From NCBI GenBank assembly GCA_010015745.1, contig ML978227.1, positions 62,001 to 126,000 of the forward strand: a stretch of 64,000 nt of DNA. Direction: 5' to 3'. This DNA comes from Setomelanomma holmii (lineage: Eukaryota > Ascomycota > Dothideomycetes > Pleosporales > Phaeosphaeriaceae). The notes under the pieces were generated by a model, which saw only the letters and a program-made list of their open reading frames with translations, was not told the origin of the DNA and ran no database searches. Below are positions 32,345-43,950 of the stretch, piece after piece (within the stretch, counting starts at the first letter, position 1; each line of letters starts with the position of its first letter). The translations under genes and the position numbers were made by a program.

Positions 32345-35280
32345 TCACTGCCAATGGTTCTGCGTCATGAAGCCTTCCTCGAGCGATCGGTCCTCCAGGT
32401 TACGCACAAAGTTTTGGTTCCTTGCCGAATTACCGGCGCGAGACCCTCGTCTCCGAGCGCTTGCACTTTCAGGAGCGCCGTCAGGGGGAGGCGGATAGTA
32501 TGCCGGCGATGGCTGTAATCGAATTGGCGCATTGGGATCGAGATGGCTGATGACTCTCTGTAAGGCAGGAGGAATGCCTGTCGGTCCCTGCTGCTGATCC
32601 ATTGTCGATGCCCGCTGTCTTCCTGCTCGTGTAGTCGCTTGAGCGTACAGGTTTTGAGGTTGATTGTATTGGCGAGGCTGTTGTTGCGGCATTACGCCCA
32701 TTTGTTGCCCATATGGCGCCGCAGCCTGAGCAGGGTATGGCGGTGGGGCACCGCCGTGATTTGGACCGTACATGTTGTTGTACATGTTTGGCTGGGCGTG
32801 CGGGCTTTGAGCGGCATATTGACCCATCTGCATGTTTGCGTATGCCGCATGTTGCGCAGCCTGAGCTTGTTGCTGTGCCACCGCCTGCTGCTGGGCCTGT
32901 TGGCGCTGTCTGCTCATCCCCTCAAATCGTTGTTGTTCTTGAACACCAGGTGCTGGAGATCGGCTGGAGCTCGACTTCAACGTCATCGGGGGCACAAAGG
33001 GGCCAGTGAACTTCGCCTGGGTGATGAAGGGATGTAACTTGGCTTGCGCTGGTGTCCATCGCTCGAGAGGATTGAGATTGAGGAGTCCCTGCGCGAAGTC
33101 GATGAAGGCAGCACGATTAGCCAATTCTATTACACGTCAGCTCTACACGACATCTATTGCATCATATGAGACTCACCTCGCTCGACCTCATTCGGCTTCA
33201 TGTTCTTCCTGGGCATCGGATAATTCTTGATGATGTCTGGCAGTGTAGTTGCCGAGAAGTACTTTTTGCTGGGCTGCTCCTTGGTTCCATGCTCTCTCGA
33301 ATACTGCTCCATGGACTTCAATCGATATGACTTGCGACCATACTCGTCTTGGGTCTTCTCGAAGAACTCGCCAGACTGCTTACCCATCTCCAGCATCCAG
33401 TGTGGTGCCAGACCAAGCATTTCTGTTATCCTCGAGACCTGGTTGTACTCGGACGAACCGGGAAACAATGGGAGACCAAGGAAGAGCTCCACGACAATGC
33501 AGCCTAAGGACCACATGTCGATTGCTGCAGAGTACGGAAGCCCCAGCAGAACTTCAGGAGACCGGTAGAATCGCGATTGGATGTATGTGTAGACCGTCTG
33601 CCGCTCGTCGCATGCGGAACCGAAGTCGATGATTTTGATGATGGGGCTCTCGAGACTGTTGTGTATTAGCAAGATCCACCGCAGATTCGTCTCAGAAGAC
33701 CCACTTCTTCAAGAGAATGTTCTCTGGTTTCAGATCACAATGTATGAGCTTGGCCTTTCCCAGTAATGCAAGACCATTGATCAGCTGCTGGGCAAAGACG
33801 CGCACGAGTGTGGTCGACAGGCCTCGGAATTGATTCTGTTTGATCAGCTCGTAGAGATTGACACTCAGTAGCTCGAAGACCAGACATAAGTGCTGTCTGT
33901 GGATGAAAGTGTCCTTCAGCCGCAATAGGTGGTGATCATCGTTCTTGTCCATCTGTTTGTTCAGCTAGTTGTTGTTAGCTTCGAAATCGACATGCATTCG
34001 GTAGACATACCAGATCGAGCACCGATACCTCCATCATACTTTGATTGAAGTAGGCTGTTCGATTCTTGATCACCTTGACAGCCACCACCTCCTGCGTCTT
34101 CAAGTTTTGACATTTGACGACCTGTCCAAAAGTACCCTGGCCAAGCACGTCCAAAATCAGATACCTGTTCTTGTGGCCTGATTCCTCTGAGCCAAGAATG
34201 TCGTTGACGTAGAGAATGTAATCGCTGTCCTCGTTATCGTACCCATCGTTCTTGACGCCCTTGCTCGGCTTCGTGAGAACTCGGCGCGGGTTTCGCGTGG
34301 CTTGGTAGTTGAACTGGTTGTTGCACAGCTTGTACGTGGTAGGCAAGTGCGCCGTCAGCGCTTGAAGAGGCTGTTTCATGCTGTCAGCATAATATCCTAT
34401 GCCCCTTTCTTTGAACATACGCTTATGAATCCTCCCTCTGGATTCGCACGCCGAAAGGGCGGCTGGGCGTTGATCTTCGGCTGCAGGTCGGCGGTACTCT
34501 TGACCGTCTGGAACTTGGGCACCGGGCCGCTTCCTATCGGCGGCAGCTGTGGTGGATTGGGGTTCGTCGCCGTTCGCGGTGACCGTGCCTCCCTGTTGTA
34601 TACGGCATTCAGCTGTGCGGTCGCGCTCTGTGGATAGAAGCTCTCGGGGCTCATGTTGGACTGTATGGGCGGCAGTTGAGGCGCATGCGGGCGGGATGCT
34701 ACAGGCAGGCTGATTAGTACGGCTTCGCTAGAAGCAAGCCTTGTCAGCTCGAGCAGGACGTACATGGAGGGGAGTAGTAGCTGTTCGGCGGCGACATGTA
34801 AGGGTTGCTCCGCGTAGGGCTCTGCCTGCTGCCCTGGGGCTGGGTCTGGGGAGTGAAGCTGGTGTAGTTCTGGCCGCCCTGCTGTGTGCTGCCCGCATAC
34901 GGCGACGCAGGTGAGAGATTCATGGGCGAGTACCGACGCGCGGCTGCGCTCTCCTCCTGCTGCAGAAACTGCTGCGAATGCCGGTGCTGGTGGTTTGGCC
35001 GCGACATACTGTTGTACTTGGGCTTGTACGGGTCCGCGTCTTCCATGGCGATGTCACCGTCGCCGTCATTGAAGTCTGCGCCGCGGCTGGAGGCACCGGC
35101 CGGCGATTGAAGGCCCAATGTGCTCTGGCGTGAGGGCGCCGAGGGCGATGCGTACGATTCCTGTTTTATCTGCGCGGGCGCGCTGGCGTCTCTCGAGGCA
35201 TGCGGCGGGGAGGCCATGTTGTACCGCTGGCGGGTTGCAGGCGGCGCCTCGGCCGAGTAAGCAGTCCACTGCTGGTCCAT
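32345..35280 (-). CDS. yak1: YAK1-type DYRK protein kinase (891 aa, six exons)
   Basis: Exons are 35280-34764, 34698-34421, 34370-34011, 33964-33705, 33655-33177 and 33126-32345. Introns are 46-65 bp and the exons sum to 892 codons. The kinase domain starts near residue 330: 'YLILDVLGQGTFGQVVKC', 'VAVKVIKN', 'FNQSMMEVSVLDLLNKQ', 'LIHCDLKPENILLKNLES' (rebuilt across intron 4), 'IIDFGSAC', then the DYRK activation loop 'VYTYIQSRFYRSPE', whose second Tyr would be autophosphorylated. The N-terminal 330 residues are disordered, with a basic 'RRVLTKPSKGVKNDGYDNED' box (DYRK homology). The C-terminus is Gln/Ala-rich. Yak1 acts downstream of PKA/TOR to slow growth and promote stress response and development. 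Every splice restores a conserved kinase residue run, so the model is firm. Confidence 0.95.
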
Positions 35281-36200
35281 GGCGGGCGTGGATGCGTGTA
35301 CAAAGGGTATAGGTGCGAGCAACGTCGCGGAGCTGGCTAGTTCAGCTCTGACACACTCAGTCCGCGTGTTGCATGCCGAACTGCGCGCCGGGTCGAGATG
35401 TCGAGGAGCGTTAGAGCGTCACTGTGGCGCAGGTACCACAGACGGGCAGGAGAGGCAGGTCGATAGGTGAATGGGTGCGCTTACGTGCCCGTGTGGGACT
35501 CGAAGCGTCTGGCAGTGGTGCACGTCTCTGCGGGGTCTGCGAGGCGTTGCAGGGCCGGCGGCTGCTTCACCTTGTCGCAGCAGCACGAGACACGCACGAG
35601 GGAGCGGCCGTGGAGAGAAAGCGCGAGGGGCGGAATTCAGAGGGAGAGGTGGGTGCGAAGGGAATCACCAACTTCATGGCTTCGCGCTGGAGGTTGGCAA
35701 CATGACATCGCATGCGTGGATTGGGCTCTTGTTGGCGCTCGCCGTATTTGGGCTAGCAGCCGCCTGGCCCTGTGTCTCCTCATGCACCCAAACGCCGTCA
35801 CCACTGCAACGCTCTTTGTCGCCGTCTGCAGACGCTATGCTACGCGTTGGGACCGACAGCTCTGGTTAAAATGCTGTCTTTGTTTCAGCATACGATGAAA
35901 GAGAGAGCTCGCAACCAGACCACTTCCTCGCGCGGCAAGTGCATCCGAGACGAGACGGCAGGGGAAGGAACGACGCATCCGCACTGCCCAGCCTGACATC
36001 ACATGTCTGCCGTCAATTGCTGGCAAGATCCCATGGCTTCACCTGCGAGATTGTGCTTGATGGAGACTGGTGGGCTGAAGGAGGCTGTTCATTGGGACCA
36101 TGGTTGAGTGGTGCTTCTAGATTTGCTATCATGATTTGGTGACCATTATTGAACCAAATTATCGACCTCAACTGCATTGCACGCACGCCTAGCCGCATCA
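35281..36200. other. Intergenic, promoter of YAK1 and 3' flank of sidA
   Basis: No gene is supported. Three overlapping plus-strand frames at 35424-35898 are GC-rich and without family features; they lie in the presumed YAK1 leader/promoter. Confidence 0.5.
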
Positions 36201-37891
36201 CTACATGCGCTCTTCATACCCGCCCAAGACATCCGCACTATCCCACTTCCCCGGCTTCTCGAAAATCGCCCTCACCATCTCTCCCCCTCTCGTCGCAAGC
36301 ACCGAAAGTAGTGTATCGCTCAACTATCATCCCATCAGCACAACTTCACACGAACACCATCAGGAAGGAACACTTACACCATGCGTCGTCTCGCAGCATC
36401 CCTGCAGCCACACCCCCGCATCATCACTGACTTTCTTATTCTCAAAGTTCATTCTGTAATCGCGTTGCACAGTCCACTTCGCGTCCTTGAGGTCGCCGCC
36501 GGGCATGAGATGGCGCGCATCTCTGAGCAGTGTCTCGTGCAAGTCGCGGAAGTATCCAGTTGCGACGAACACAGCATCGACATCTAGAACTTCCCTCTTC
36601 TCTTGCGCACCAGGCTCCTCGCTGAAGTACAGTGGGCTTGAATCATGTACGTGCAGCCTCACGCCGTCTTTCCGTACAGGTGAGTCCTCCACATCGACGA
36701 CGCGGCGATAAGGCATGATGCGATGTGGCCAGTGGACTTCTTCCTCAGGTGAGTTTCCGTACTTGATGCGTTGCATGTAGAGCGTCTCGTAGATGTGTTC
36801 GAGCAGATTGAGACGCACGACGCCATAGTTGGTGCCTTTGTCTTCGAGGAGAGTGGTGCTGCGAAGTTTGGGGGCTTGGTTGTAAGTGCAGTCTATCCGA
36901 GAGGGATTGAAGATCTCGTTTACACTGGCATTGTTAGCAGATGACGTGACCATGCTCGCTGCAGTACTTACAAAGGCGAATCGTCGCTAGGCCGCAGAGC
37001 GCCGCCCTTGATCAGTAGCCGTGTTTTCGCGTTGGGATAATTTGCGTGTAGGAAGTCGAAGATCTCCGCTGCGCTCTGGCCGTTGCCCACAACTGCGACA
37101 TTATATGGGGCGTGGTGGTCCTTGAAAATCTGCTTGGAGATGTACTGGAACTTGGAAGAGTGAATCACCTTGGAATGAGTGGTGGGGAACGGTTTTGGGA
37201 TGTTCGGCCTGCCTCCGGCGGCAATGACAACATGCCTTGTTCTCCGGATTTCTGTCCGGCCCGTCTGGACGTTGCGCGAGACGACAGCGAAGGTGGTAAT
37301 TTCGCCGCTTGCTGACTTCTCCGGCATCACCTTGACAACCTCCTGATCGTAGGATACTACCTCTTCAAACCAACTTGCGCACCAGCTCATGTAGTCTTCA
37401 TACTCCACGCGCGCTGGTAGGAATGTGTTCAAGTTGGCGAACTCGACCAAACGATTCTTCTGATGCAGGTAGTTGATAAAGGTGAACTCGCTCCGTGGAT
37501 TCCGCATCGTCGCCATGTCCTTCATGAAAGTGATTTGCATCTTCGCACCGGGGAGAAGCATGCCTGCATGCCAGGCAAACTGTGATTGCTTTTCGAGGAA
37601 AGCGACCTTGGGTGGTCGGCCCTGGACGCCAGGCACATCGTCGAGTGACGGATCAGTGCCATCCAGAGCATCATGCAAGGCCACGCCAATGGCCAACGAT
37701 GCTGGGCCAAAGCCAACACATATAAGATCGTGCAACTGTTCCTCTGGGGTATAGCGGAGATGTGATCGGTTCTCGAACGCGGGAAAGGTGCTCTCTTCCA
37801 GGTTCTCTGAGAGGAAGGCAGTGAACGCTTTCTGCGCTGATGGCGCAGGACTGTCCGACATGCCTGGTGAGACTTCGGCGTGTGGGGTCAT
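36201..37891 (-). CDS. sidA: L-ornithine N5-monooxygenase SidA (529 aa)
   Basis: Exons are 37891-36972, 36924-36378 and 36323-36201 (introns 47 and 54 bp), totalling 530 codons. Order: FAD-binding 'LICVGFGPASLAIGVAL' near residue 55, 'FMKDMATMRNPRSEFTFINYL' (substrate/flavin region), NADPH-binding 'VAVVGNGQSAAEIF', 'DDSPFVNEIFNP' rebuilt over intron 1, and the 'VDAVFVATGY' motif of N-hydroxylating monooxygenases; the end 'LSDTLLSVLATRGGEM' is completed by exon 3. It hydroxylates ornithine using NADPH and O2, the committed step for hydroxamate siderophores. The start is the ATG at 37891; an upstream TTG in frame is not used. Its neighbours are an ABC transporter and a ferrichrome-type synthetase. 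Two putative iron-repressor sites lie 0.6 and 1.0 kb upstream, consistent with induction by iron shortage. Confidence 0.95.
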
Positions 37892-38484
37892 AGTTGCCGG
37901 ACACAAGCTGTGAGCCTGTGAGCTGGAAGCTGGGTGGTGTGAGTGTCTATGTTGAATGGCTCCAAGAATGTTTGCTCACCACTAGATAGGACTACTACGT
38001 TTGCGACAGCTCTTTTTCTCTACCACAACACTAGGTTTGCCAAACTGCTCAAAATATGACAGAACTTTTGCACAAAACCTCAGAAATCTGTGCTGGAATG
38101 ATGGTCAGCGACTGGAATGGTGAACGATGACGTCTACACTAGTGCGACGTGAAGTTTGAAAGATCCGGGTTCTCCCTCAGCATCGCGGACGCACCAAAGA
38201 AATCTAATCAGATAGGAAGAAAGCCTCAAGCAAGATGGCAGGGCGGAACCGCTACCATCGCCTGGTTATGAATCGGGCCTCCAAAAGCTACCCATCATCA
38301 AAGCTTCTGCACCAGGACAGCCCGGTCGGCAAACTTGTGTTCAGCCAATCCATGTAGATGAAGGGATGTGCGATGCTCGTTAGAGGATGGCATGATGTTT
38401 CACTGCTGGCTCGTGATTGAACCCTGATGGCCCGTTCCAAGAGCTGTCTGCATCAATGTTTGCAAGGATGCATGAGATCAAAAA

Positions 38485-38493
38485 ATCTGATAA
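38485..38493 (+). promoter_or_regulatory. Putative SreA-type GATA site
   Basis: ATCTGATAA is an exact match to the ATCWGATAA element described for fungal iron-responsive GATA repressors (SreA/Sfu1/Urbs1). It lies about 0.6 kb upstream of the sidA start codon. Confidence 0.6.
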
Positions 38494-38889
38494 GATTGAG
38501 CGTCAAAAGCGGAGCATGGCCAGTGTAGATTCGGTCATGGTGCAGGCAAAATTTTGCTGATGTGCCCCGCAAACACGTACTGGCGTGTGTCGGCTAGCGT
38601 GGTCCTTGCGGGGCTTGGGAGCTTGGAAGTGAACATGGTGGGCAGCACCGAATAGTATCACAACAAATGTAGAATAGGTTGAAATTTGATCTAATTTCTT
38701 AGGCATTGAGAGAATAACTACTTCTTGCTCTGTGCAGAATATCGAGCAGCAATATTGAAGTGTCGTTGTTGTGGTCCTTCAAAAATCAGGCGCAATTCCC
38801 AACTCCCACGGCTCGCGAGAGCGTGGGATTGAGGTGTGACAGCTTGGCGCACTCGGACCGTACAGCGGAGAGAAATCGGAGAAAAACTT

Positions 38890-38898
38890 TTATCAGAT
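38890..38898 (-). promoter_or_regulatory. Putative SreA-type GATA site, inverted
   Basis: TTATCAGAT on the plus strand is ATCTGATAA on the minus strand, the strand sidA is on. It is about 1.0 kb upstream of sidA and 14 bp before a small palindrome. Confidence 0.6.
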
Positions 38899-38911
38899 GT
38901 GCTGATACGTA

Positions 38912-38927
38912 ACATCTAATCAGATGT
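38912..38927. repeat. 16-bp palindrome ACATCT-4-AGATGT
   Basis: Perfect 6-bp arms surround a 4-base spacer (AATC). The arms include the AGAT half of the neighbouring GATA-type site, so it may bind a dimeric factor. Confidence 0.5.
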
Positions 38928-39437
38928 AATCCATGTCTGAAAACACCTTGTTAAGTCGTCGTGCATGCAGGGCACCCATCGGCGTTGCAGCTGGCTTCAG
39001 GCTAGTGTGCCGGAGCTGCTGATCATTTACACATACATCATCTAAGCCAGCAGATGACGAGTAAGGCGCTTGACCGGTTTTCGAACCGTCCCCGGCCCAA
39101 GGCACCACTTCGCAAAATACACTTCGACTTCTGGGGCATCGCGAAAGTATGGTAGGCGCCCGGTTGAATCAGTCTCGGTATTGTTAGACCGACAAAGTTT
39201 CAAAATGCTGCAGTCTAGCTGTAGTACAGAGATGACGGGCCGCTGACCTGCAGGGACAGAGTTGGTCCAATGCATAGCTTGTAGTGAAGGAAATCTAGCT
39301 CCATTATGGTAGGTGTTGATAAAGAAATGTGATATTGTACATGTATTGCCGAGAGCATCTCGAAGGGTATTCGGCGGCCAAGGAATCCACAAGAAGAAAG
39401 TGAAACTTGGTCGAGCTGGTGCAACGCTGTGTATAGA

Positions 39438-42400
39438 TTAGTCTAGTTCCTGCGCTGAAACCATAGTGGCATAAGTGCCACCCATGGCAACCAAATCGTC
39501 GTGACGTCCCTGTTCGACGATCCGACCGCTGTCGAAAACGAATATGCGGTCCGCATGCTGTACGCTCGCCAGCCGGTGAGCGATCATGATTGTCGTCCTT
39601 CCTTGAGAAGCAGCGGCAATGGCGGTCTTCACATCTCGCTCAGTTGTTGCATCCAATTGAGACGTCGCTTCATCAAGCAACAATATTTCGGGGTCTCGTA
39701 TAAGAGCTCGAGCGATTGCTAAGCGCTGCCGTTGGCCGCCGGACAGCTTTGAGCCATGCGCGCCAACTTCTGTATTGTAGCCTTCTGGTAAGCTCATGAT
39801 GAAGTCATGCAGCTCACACTTTTTGGCGACACTCATGATTTCTTCTTCGTTTGGATTTGTTCCTGGACGGATACCAAGGCTGATGTTAAATTTGACTGTC
39901 CCTGGAAAAAGGTCGGGTTCTTGTTCCTGTTATAAAGTTAGCTCTGGTACATACACAAGGGTTGACCAAAACGCGATGACTTTCAGCAAGTACGATCATC
40001 CGACTAAAGATTCGCGGAACAGCTTCCATAAGGTAACGGGCAATCGCAGAGGGACTTACTACAAGAGCCAGGCGCGCCCGGTGAGTATGTACCGCTTCCC
40101 TTCGGATATCTTGACCATCCAAGAAGACTTGTCCCACGGTGGGATCGAAGAATCTTTCGATCAAATGAATCGTACTTGACTTGCCAGCTCCAGAACGACC
40201 TACAAACGCTACGTATTCGCCAGGGCGAATGAGAAACGAAACGTCATCAAGCGCGGGTACTCCTGGTCGAGACTCATAGTATAGACTGACTCCACGGAAT
40301 TCCAGCTCTCCTTTAATGCCGAAGGTGCCATAGGCAGTGGATGAGCTTGCTAGTAGTGCGTCTTGTTCCCTTAGACTTGAGTTGCTAGGCATCCTCGTTG
40401 GTGGCAGCTTTTTGATGATCGTAGGCTGTTCATCATGAAGGGAGAACACGCTTTGAGCCGCGGCTTTAGCTCGCGTCACTTCAGGCGCAAGGCTGAACAA
40501 CTGGCCAGCAGACTGTGCAGAGAACAAGAGCGCCGGCAACACGATGAAGAATTCTTTCTGACTGTAGTTGCCATTGCGCACTTGTTTCGATCCCCTGTTG
40601 GTGTGAAGTTAGCGCCGTCGTTCTTGGCCTCCAAGCTTGACAAAGAGCCCCAAAAGGTTGTCCCAGAGGGTTTCACGGTATTCAAATCACTTACCACCAG
40701 TATGCCAATGAGTACACGAAGTATGTGATCGCTAACGAGAAGGCGAGAAGAATATTGCCAAGCACACTGAACCTGAGGTGCTCCTCATATGGCTTTTGAA
40801 TCGCGGCTTGATAACTTTCCAGAAAATGGTCCTCTAAACCAAAAGCTGCAACAATTGGCATTGATGATGTGGCCTCAGACGCAAGTGCAGCAGCATCGTT
40901 GTATGCGGTCTGATGGCGTTCCTCCGCCATGGCCAAGATTCGGAGCCGCAGGAACCCCGCAAGAAGCATAACCGGCACGGCTGCTAGAAGGACAATCGCG
41001 ATCCTCCACGCTACGATATGCGCCAGGACTATGCCGCCGAGGACGGAGGTGGAGATGGAGAAGATGGTGCCAAGAATTACGCCCGAAAGACCGCTTATAG
41101 ACCCGCTGTCCATGTTGATTTTAGCCATGAGAGCATGGTGAGAGTGGCCGGGCTTTGAAAACCATGCGATGTCTTGTTGGAGCACTGTGCGGAAGGATAC
41201 ATCGCGAACACGCAGGACCAAATTTTCTGACACCATACCAAAGGCTGTCTTGCCGACACCGTGAGACAGTAACGCGATGATGGCAAGACAGAAGAACAGG
41301 AAACAGAAGAATGCGACTCTAGAGGTCAACTCGTCAGATCGAGAAGTATCGTTCAGCAGCTCCACGAGGTTTCCGAAGATCAGCGCCTATAACAAGAATC
41401 AGCACGGCGTGCAAAGAATCGTATCCTCTTCAGACCAGCATTCGGTTAGCAGGTTGAATGGTACTGCGAACAGGAGACGACGAACTAATTAATGCGGTGA
41501 ACTTACCTCTCCAATAATCACGGCGCCACTGAAGATGGAGCATACAAGTCCAATCACGATGGCAGGAAACTCCTGACGACTCATCGCGATACACCTCGAT
41601 ACCAATTGACCAGCGCTAAATTTCGGACGGTCGAGTACCGCGGTATGATCGATTGAGCTTGACGTCTCGACGCTCTGTTCGGATTGAGCACGCTCTTTAT
41701 GGACTGAGCGAGCGCTCGACAGAATGGAAGGTGCAGTCGAGATGCCTCCCTTTCTCTCAAATTGCTGTGCTTGAACTAGCTCTGCATAGACGCCATTTGC
41801 ATTGACGAGTGCATCGTGAGCTCCCTCTTCTTCCACAACGCCATCTTTCATAACGATTATGCGATCAGCGTTCCTTACAGTTGCCAGTCGATGCGCGATG
41901 ATGATGGTGGTGCGTCCACTAGCGACGGAGGAACGCTTTAGGTTGTCAAGTACTATAGCTTCGCTTGTACCTAGTAAATGAGTTAGCCAAGGTTGAAACA
42001 CTTTCGCCACCTCAAATGGAGCAGATGAGCTGCGAAGCGTGCGATCATAAAATTGGACTCTGCAATAGAGCATTGACAAAAGAAGCACACGACATACCAT
42101 CCATTGCGCTGGTGAATTCGTCGAGCAGTAGCAGCGAAGGCTTGGCAACTAAGGCTCGCGCAAGCGTAATGCGCTGCTTCTGGCCTCCAGATAGCTGAGA
42201 ATGTGGTCCGGACCCAATCTTAGTATGAATACCATCAGGAAGCCTCTCGATGAAATCACAATGTGCTTCTGTGGCTGCTGCCAAACATCTGACCAAGGTT
42301 TCTTCGTCAGGCAGCGATTCGCGTAGTCCAAGTTTGATGTTCTCGAGAATCGTTCCCGTAAATAGGACAGGATTCTGCGTAACGAGCGCTATATGCGACC

Positions 42401-43950
42401 GAAGGCTACGAATGTTGAATGCCTTCAATGAATCATTGCCAAGAGAAATCGTACCATGTGTTGGATCGTAGAAGCGCATGAGCAGCGAGGTGACGGTAGA
42501 CTTCCCAGATCCCGATGGTCCTACCAGTCCAGTAACCTGGCCAGGTCTGAAATATAAATTGACTTCATTCAGAATGCGAGCTGTCGGACGTCCTGGGTAC
42601 ACGAAAGATACGCTTGAAAAAACCACGTCTTTCTTGAAATGAGACCCGTTGGCAGGCTTGCCCTTGGCGGAATACACGTCAATTTCGGCTCCAGGATGGT
42701 CCAAAATTTCGAGAACTGCTTGGCCGGCGGCAGCGCTCATCGCAAAGGTCTGTATGAAAGGCCCGAAACTACCGACGACGAAAGATGCGTCGAGAATCAG
42801 GAAGACTACTGCGTAGACGGTTCCTGCCTCAGCACTGCCATTCCTGAGACGATCGCCATACCAGAAAGCCAGCGCATTTGTTGCATAAGCCACGAAGTAG
42901 ACGGACCCGAGCATGAGAGCCCCAGCGAGACTCTTTTTGACTCCAATGCGCAGCGCCGATCTAAGATGGCAAAGATGCTCCTCGCTCAGCTGATCAAACA
43001 AACCGAACGCTTGCACAATCTGAACGCCTCGGATGGCGCTCTCTGCAATAGAGGCAGCCTTCTCAGTATAAATTGCTGCCTGCTTCGAGAGCTTTGACAC
43101 CGCCTTGGTGCCAAAGAAGACGACCGATGCCATTGCAGGAATGACAGTAATGAACCTGACCAAGTTAACCTGGAATTCAGATCGCCCCTTTAAAACTATC
43201 ATGAGTCTCTTACATTACGCCAGTAAGTCTGGCATTGAGCATAAAGCCCACCGCAAATGCTGATATGAAGTAGGAAATCGACGCTATAAACAAGCCTACC
43301 TTCTCGGAAGTGCCGAGCTGGATGGTCTGAGTCTTTTCTGTAAGTATGTTTGTCAGGTCGGGCGAAACGGTGTCGAAATATGCCATGTCCATGCCTAAAG
43401 CACGATGTAGCAATCTCTCTCGTAGTCTTCGAGAAACTCTTTCACCAATCACCGCCCAGCACACCGCCCAGCCCCAAGTAACGATAAAGTACCCAACCGC
43501 GACTGACATGAGTCGAAGTAGAAGCGCTCGGAGATCATCGGCAGGAGGCGGAAAGTTATTAATGATTCGTCCCAGAATGACACCGATGATTGGCAGAGGA
43601 ATGCCAGCGGCCATGGCAAGGACAATTCCCAGAACTAGAATTGTTCGAGATTCCAGATCGTCCAGAGGCCTGTAGAGAGCAAAGTACGAAGTCCTGAATG
43701 GATTGAGTCCCAGAATCTGGCGAATGAAGGCTTGGCGGATAGCGATCATATCCGAGGCATATTGTGGCTGAACGGTCGCCAAAGAAGGTTCCGCATGCCT
43801 CTCCCACTGCATACTGCGTCGCATAGAGACGCCATCTTGGATTTCATCCTCGTCCGATTCGATAAGAGGCTGTGTTTCGTTGCTTTCGGAATCCGTGTCA
43901 ATCGAAATGTGCGCGCTTGCAAGCGCGACAGGCAATTCTGAGGCTTGCAT
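39438..43950 (-). CDS. ABCB/MDR-type full ABC transporter of the siderophore locus (1,327 aa)
   Basis: Six exons: 43950-43219, 43169-42098, 41970-41507, 41386-40695, 40594-40060, 39926-39438, totalling 1,328 codons; introns are 49, 127, 120, 100 and 133 bp. The first donor (GTAATG) is weak. Layout is TMD1-NBD1-TMD2-NBD2. NBD1 has 'GPSGSGKST', 'LSGGQKQR', 'LLLLDEFTSAMD' and 'IIAHRLATV'; NBD2 has 'GRSGAGKSS', 'LSGGQRQR', 'ILLLDEATSQLD' and 'IAHRLASV', so both ATP sites look complete. The acidic N-terminus is cytosolic. It sits between sidA and the siderophore synthetase, divergent from the latter, and so probably transports the siderophore, a precursor or its breakdown product. Direction is unknown: the fold is that of exporters, and it could be plasma-membrane or vacuolar. 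Confidence 0.9.

Larger units (their letters stand above)
37892..39437. promoter_or_regulatory. sidA upstream region with GATA-type iron-repressor sites
   Basis: This 1.5 kb region without genes is the promoter side of sidA and the 3' flank of the ABC transporter. It holds two exact ATCWGATAA matches (38485-38493 and, inverted, 38890-38898), one single-mismatch copy (38207-38215) and a 16-bp palindrome (38912-38927). One CCAAT box lies at 38345-38349. Confidence 0.6.

Noticed and set aside
35424..35898. Three overlapping plus-strand frames upstream of YAK1
   Set aside because: All are open because of GC-rich sequence; they overlap one another in different frames and none has a family signature.
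39060..39100. TTCGAACC reminiscent of a tRNA B box
   Set aside because: No matching acceptor stem, anticodon arm or A box can be folded around it on either strand.
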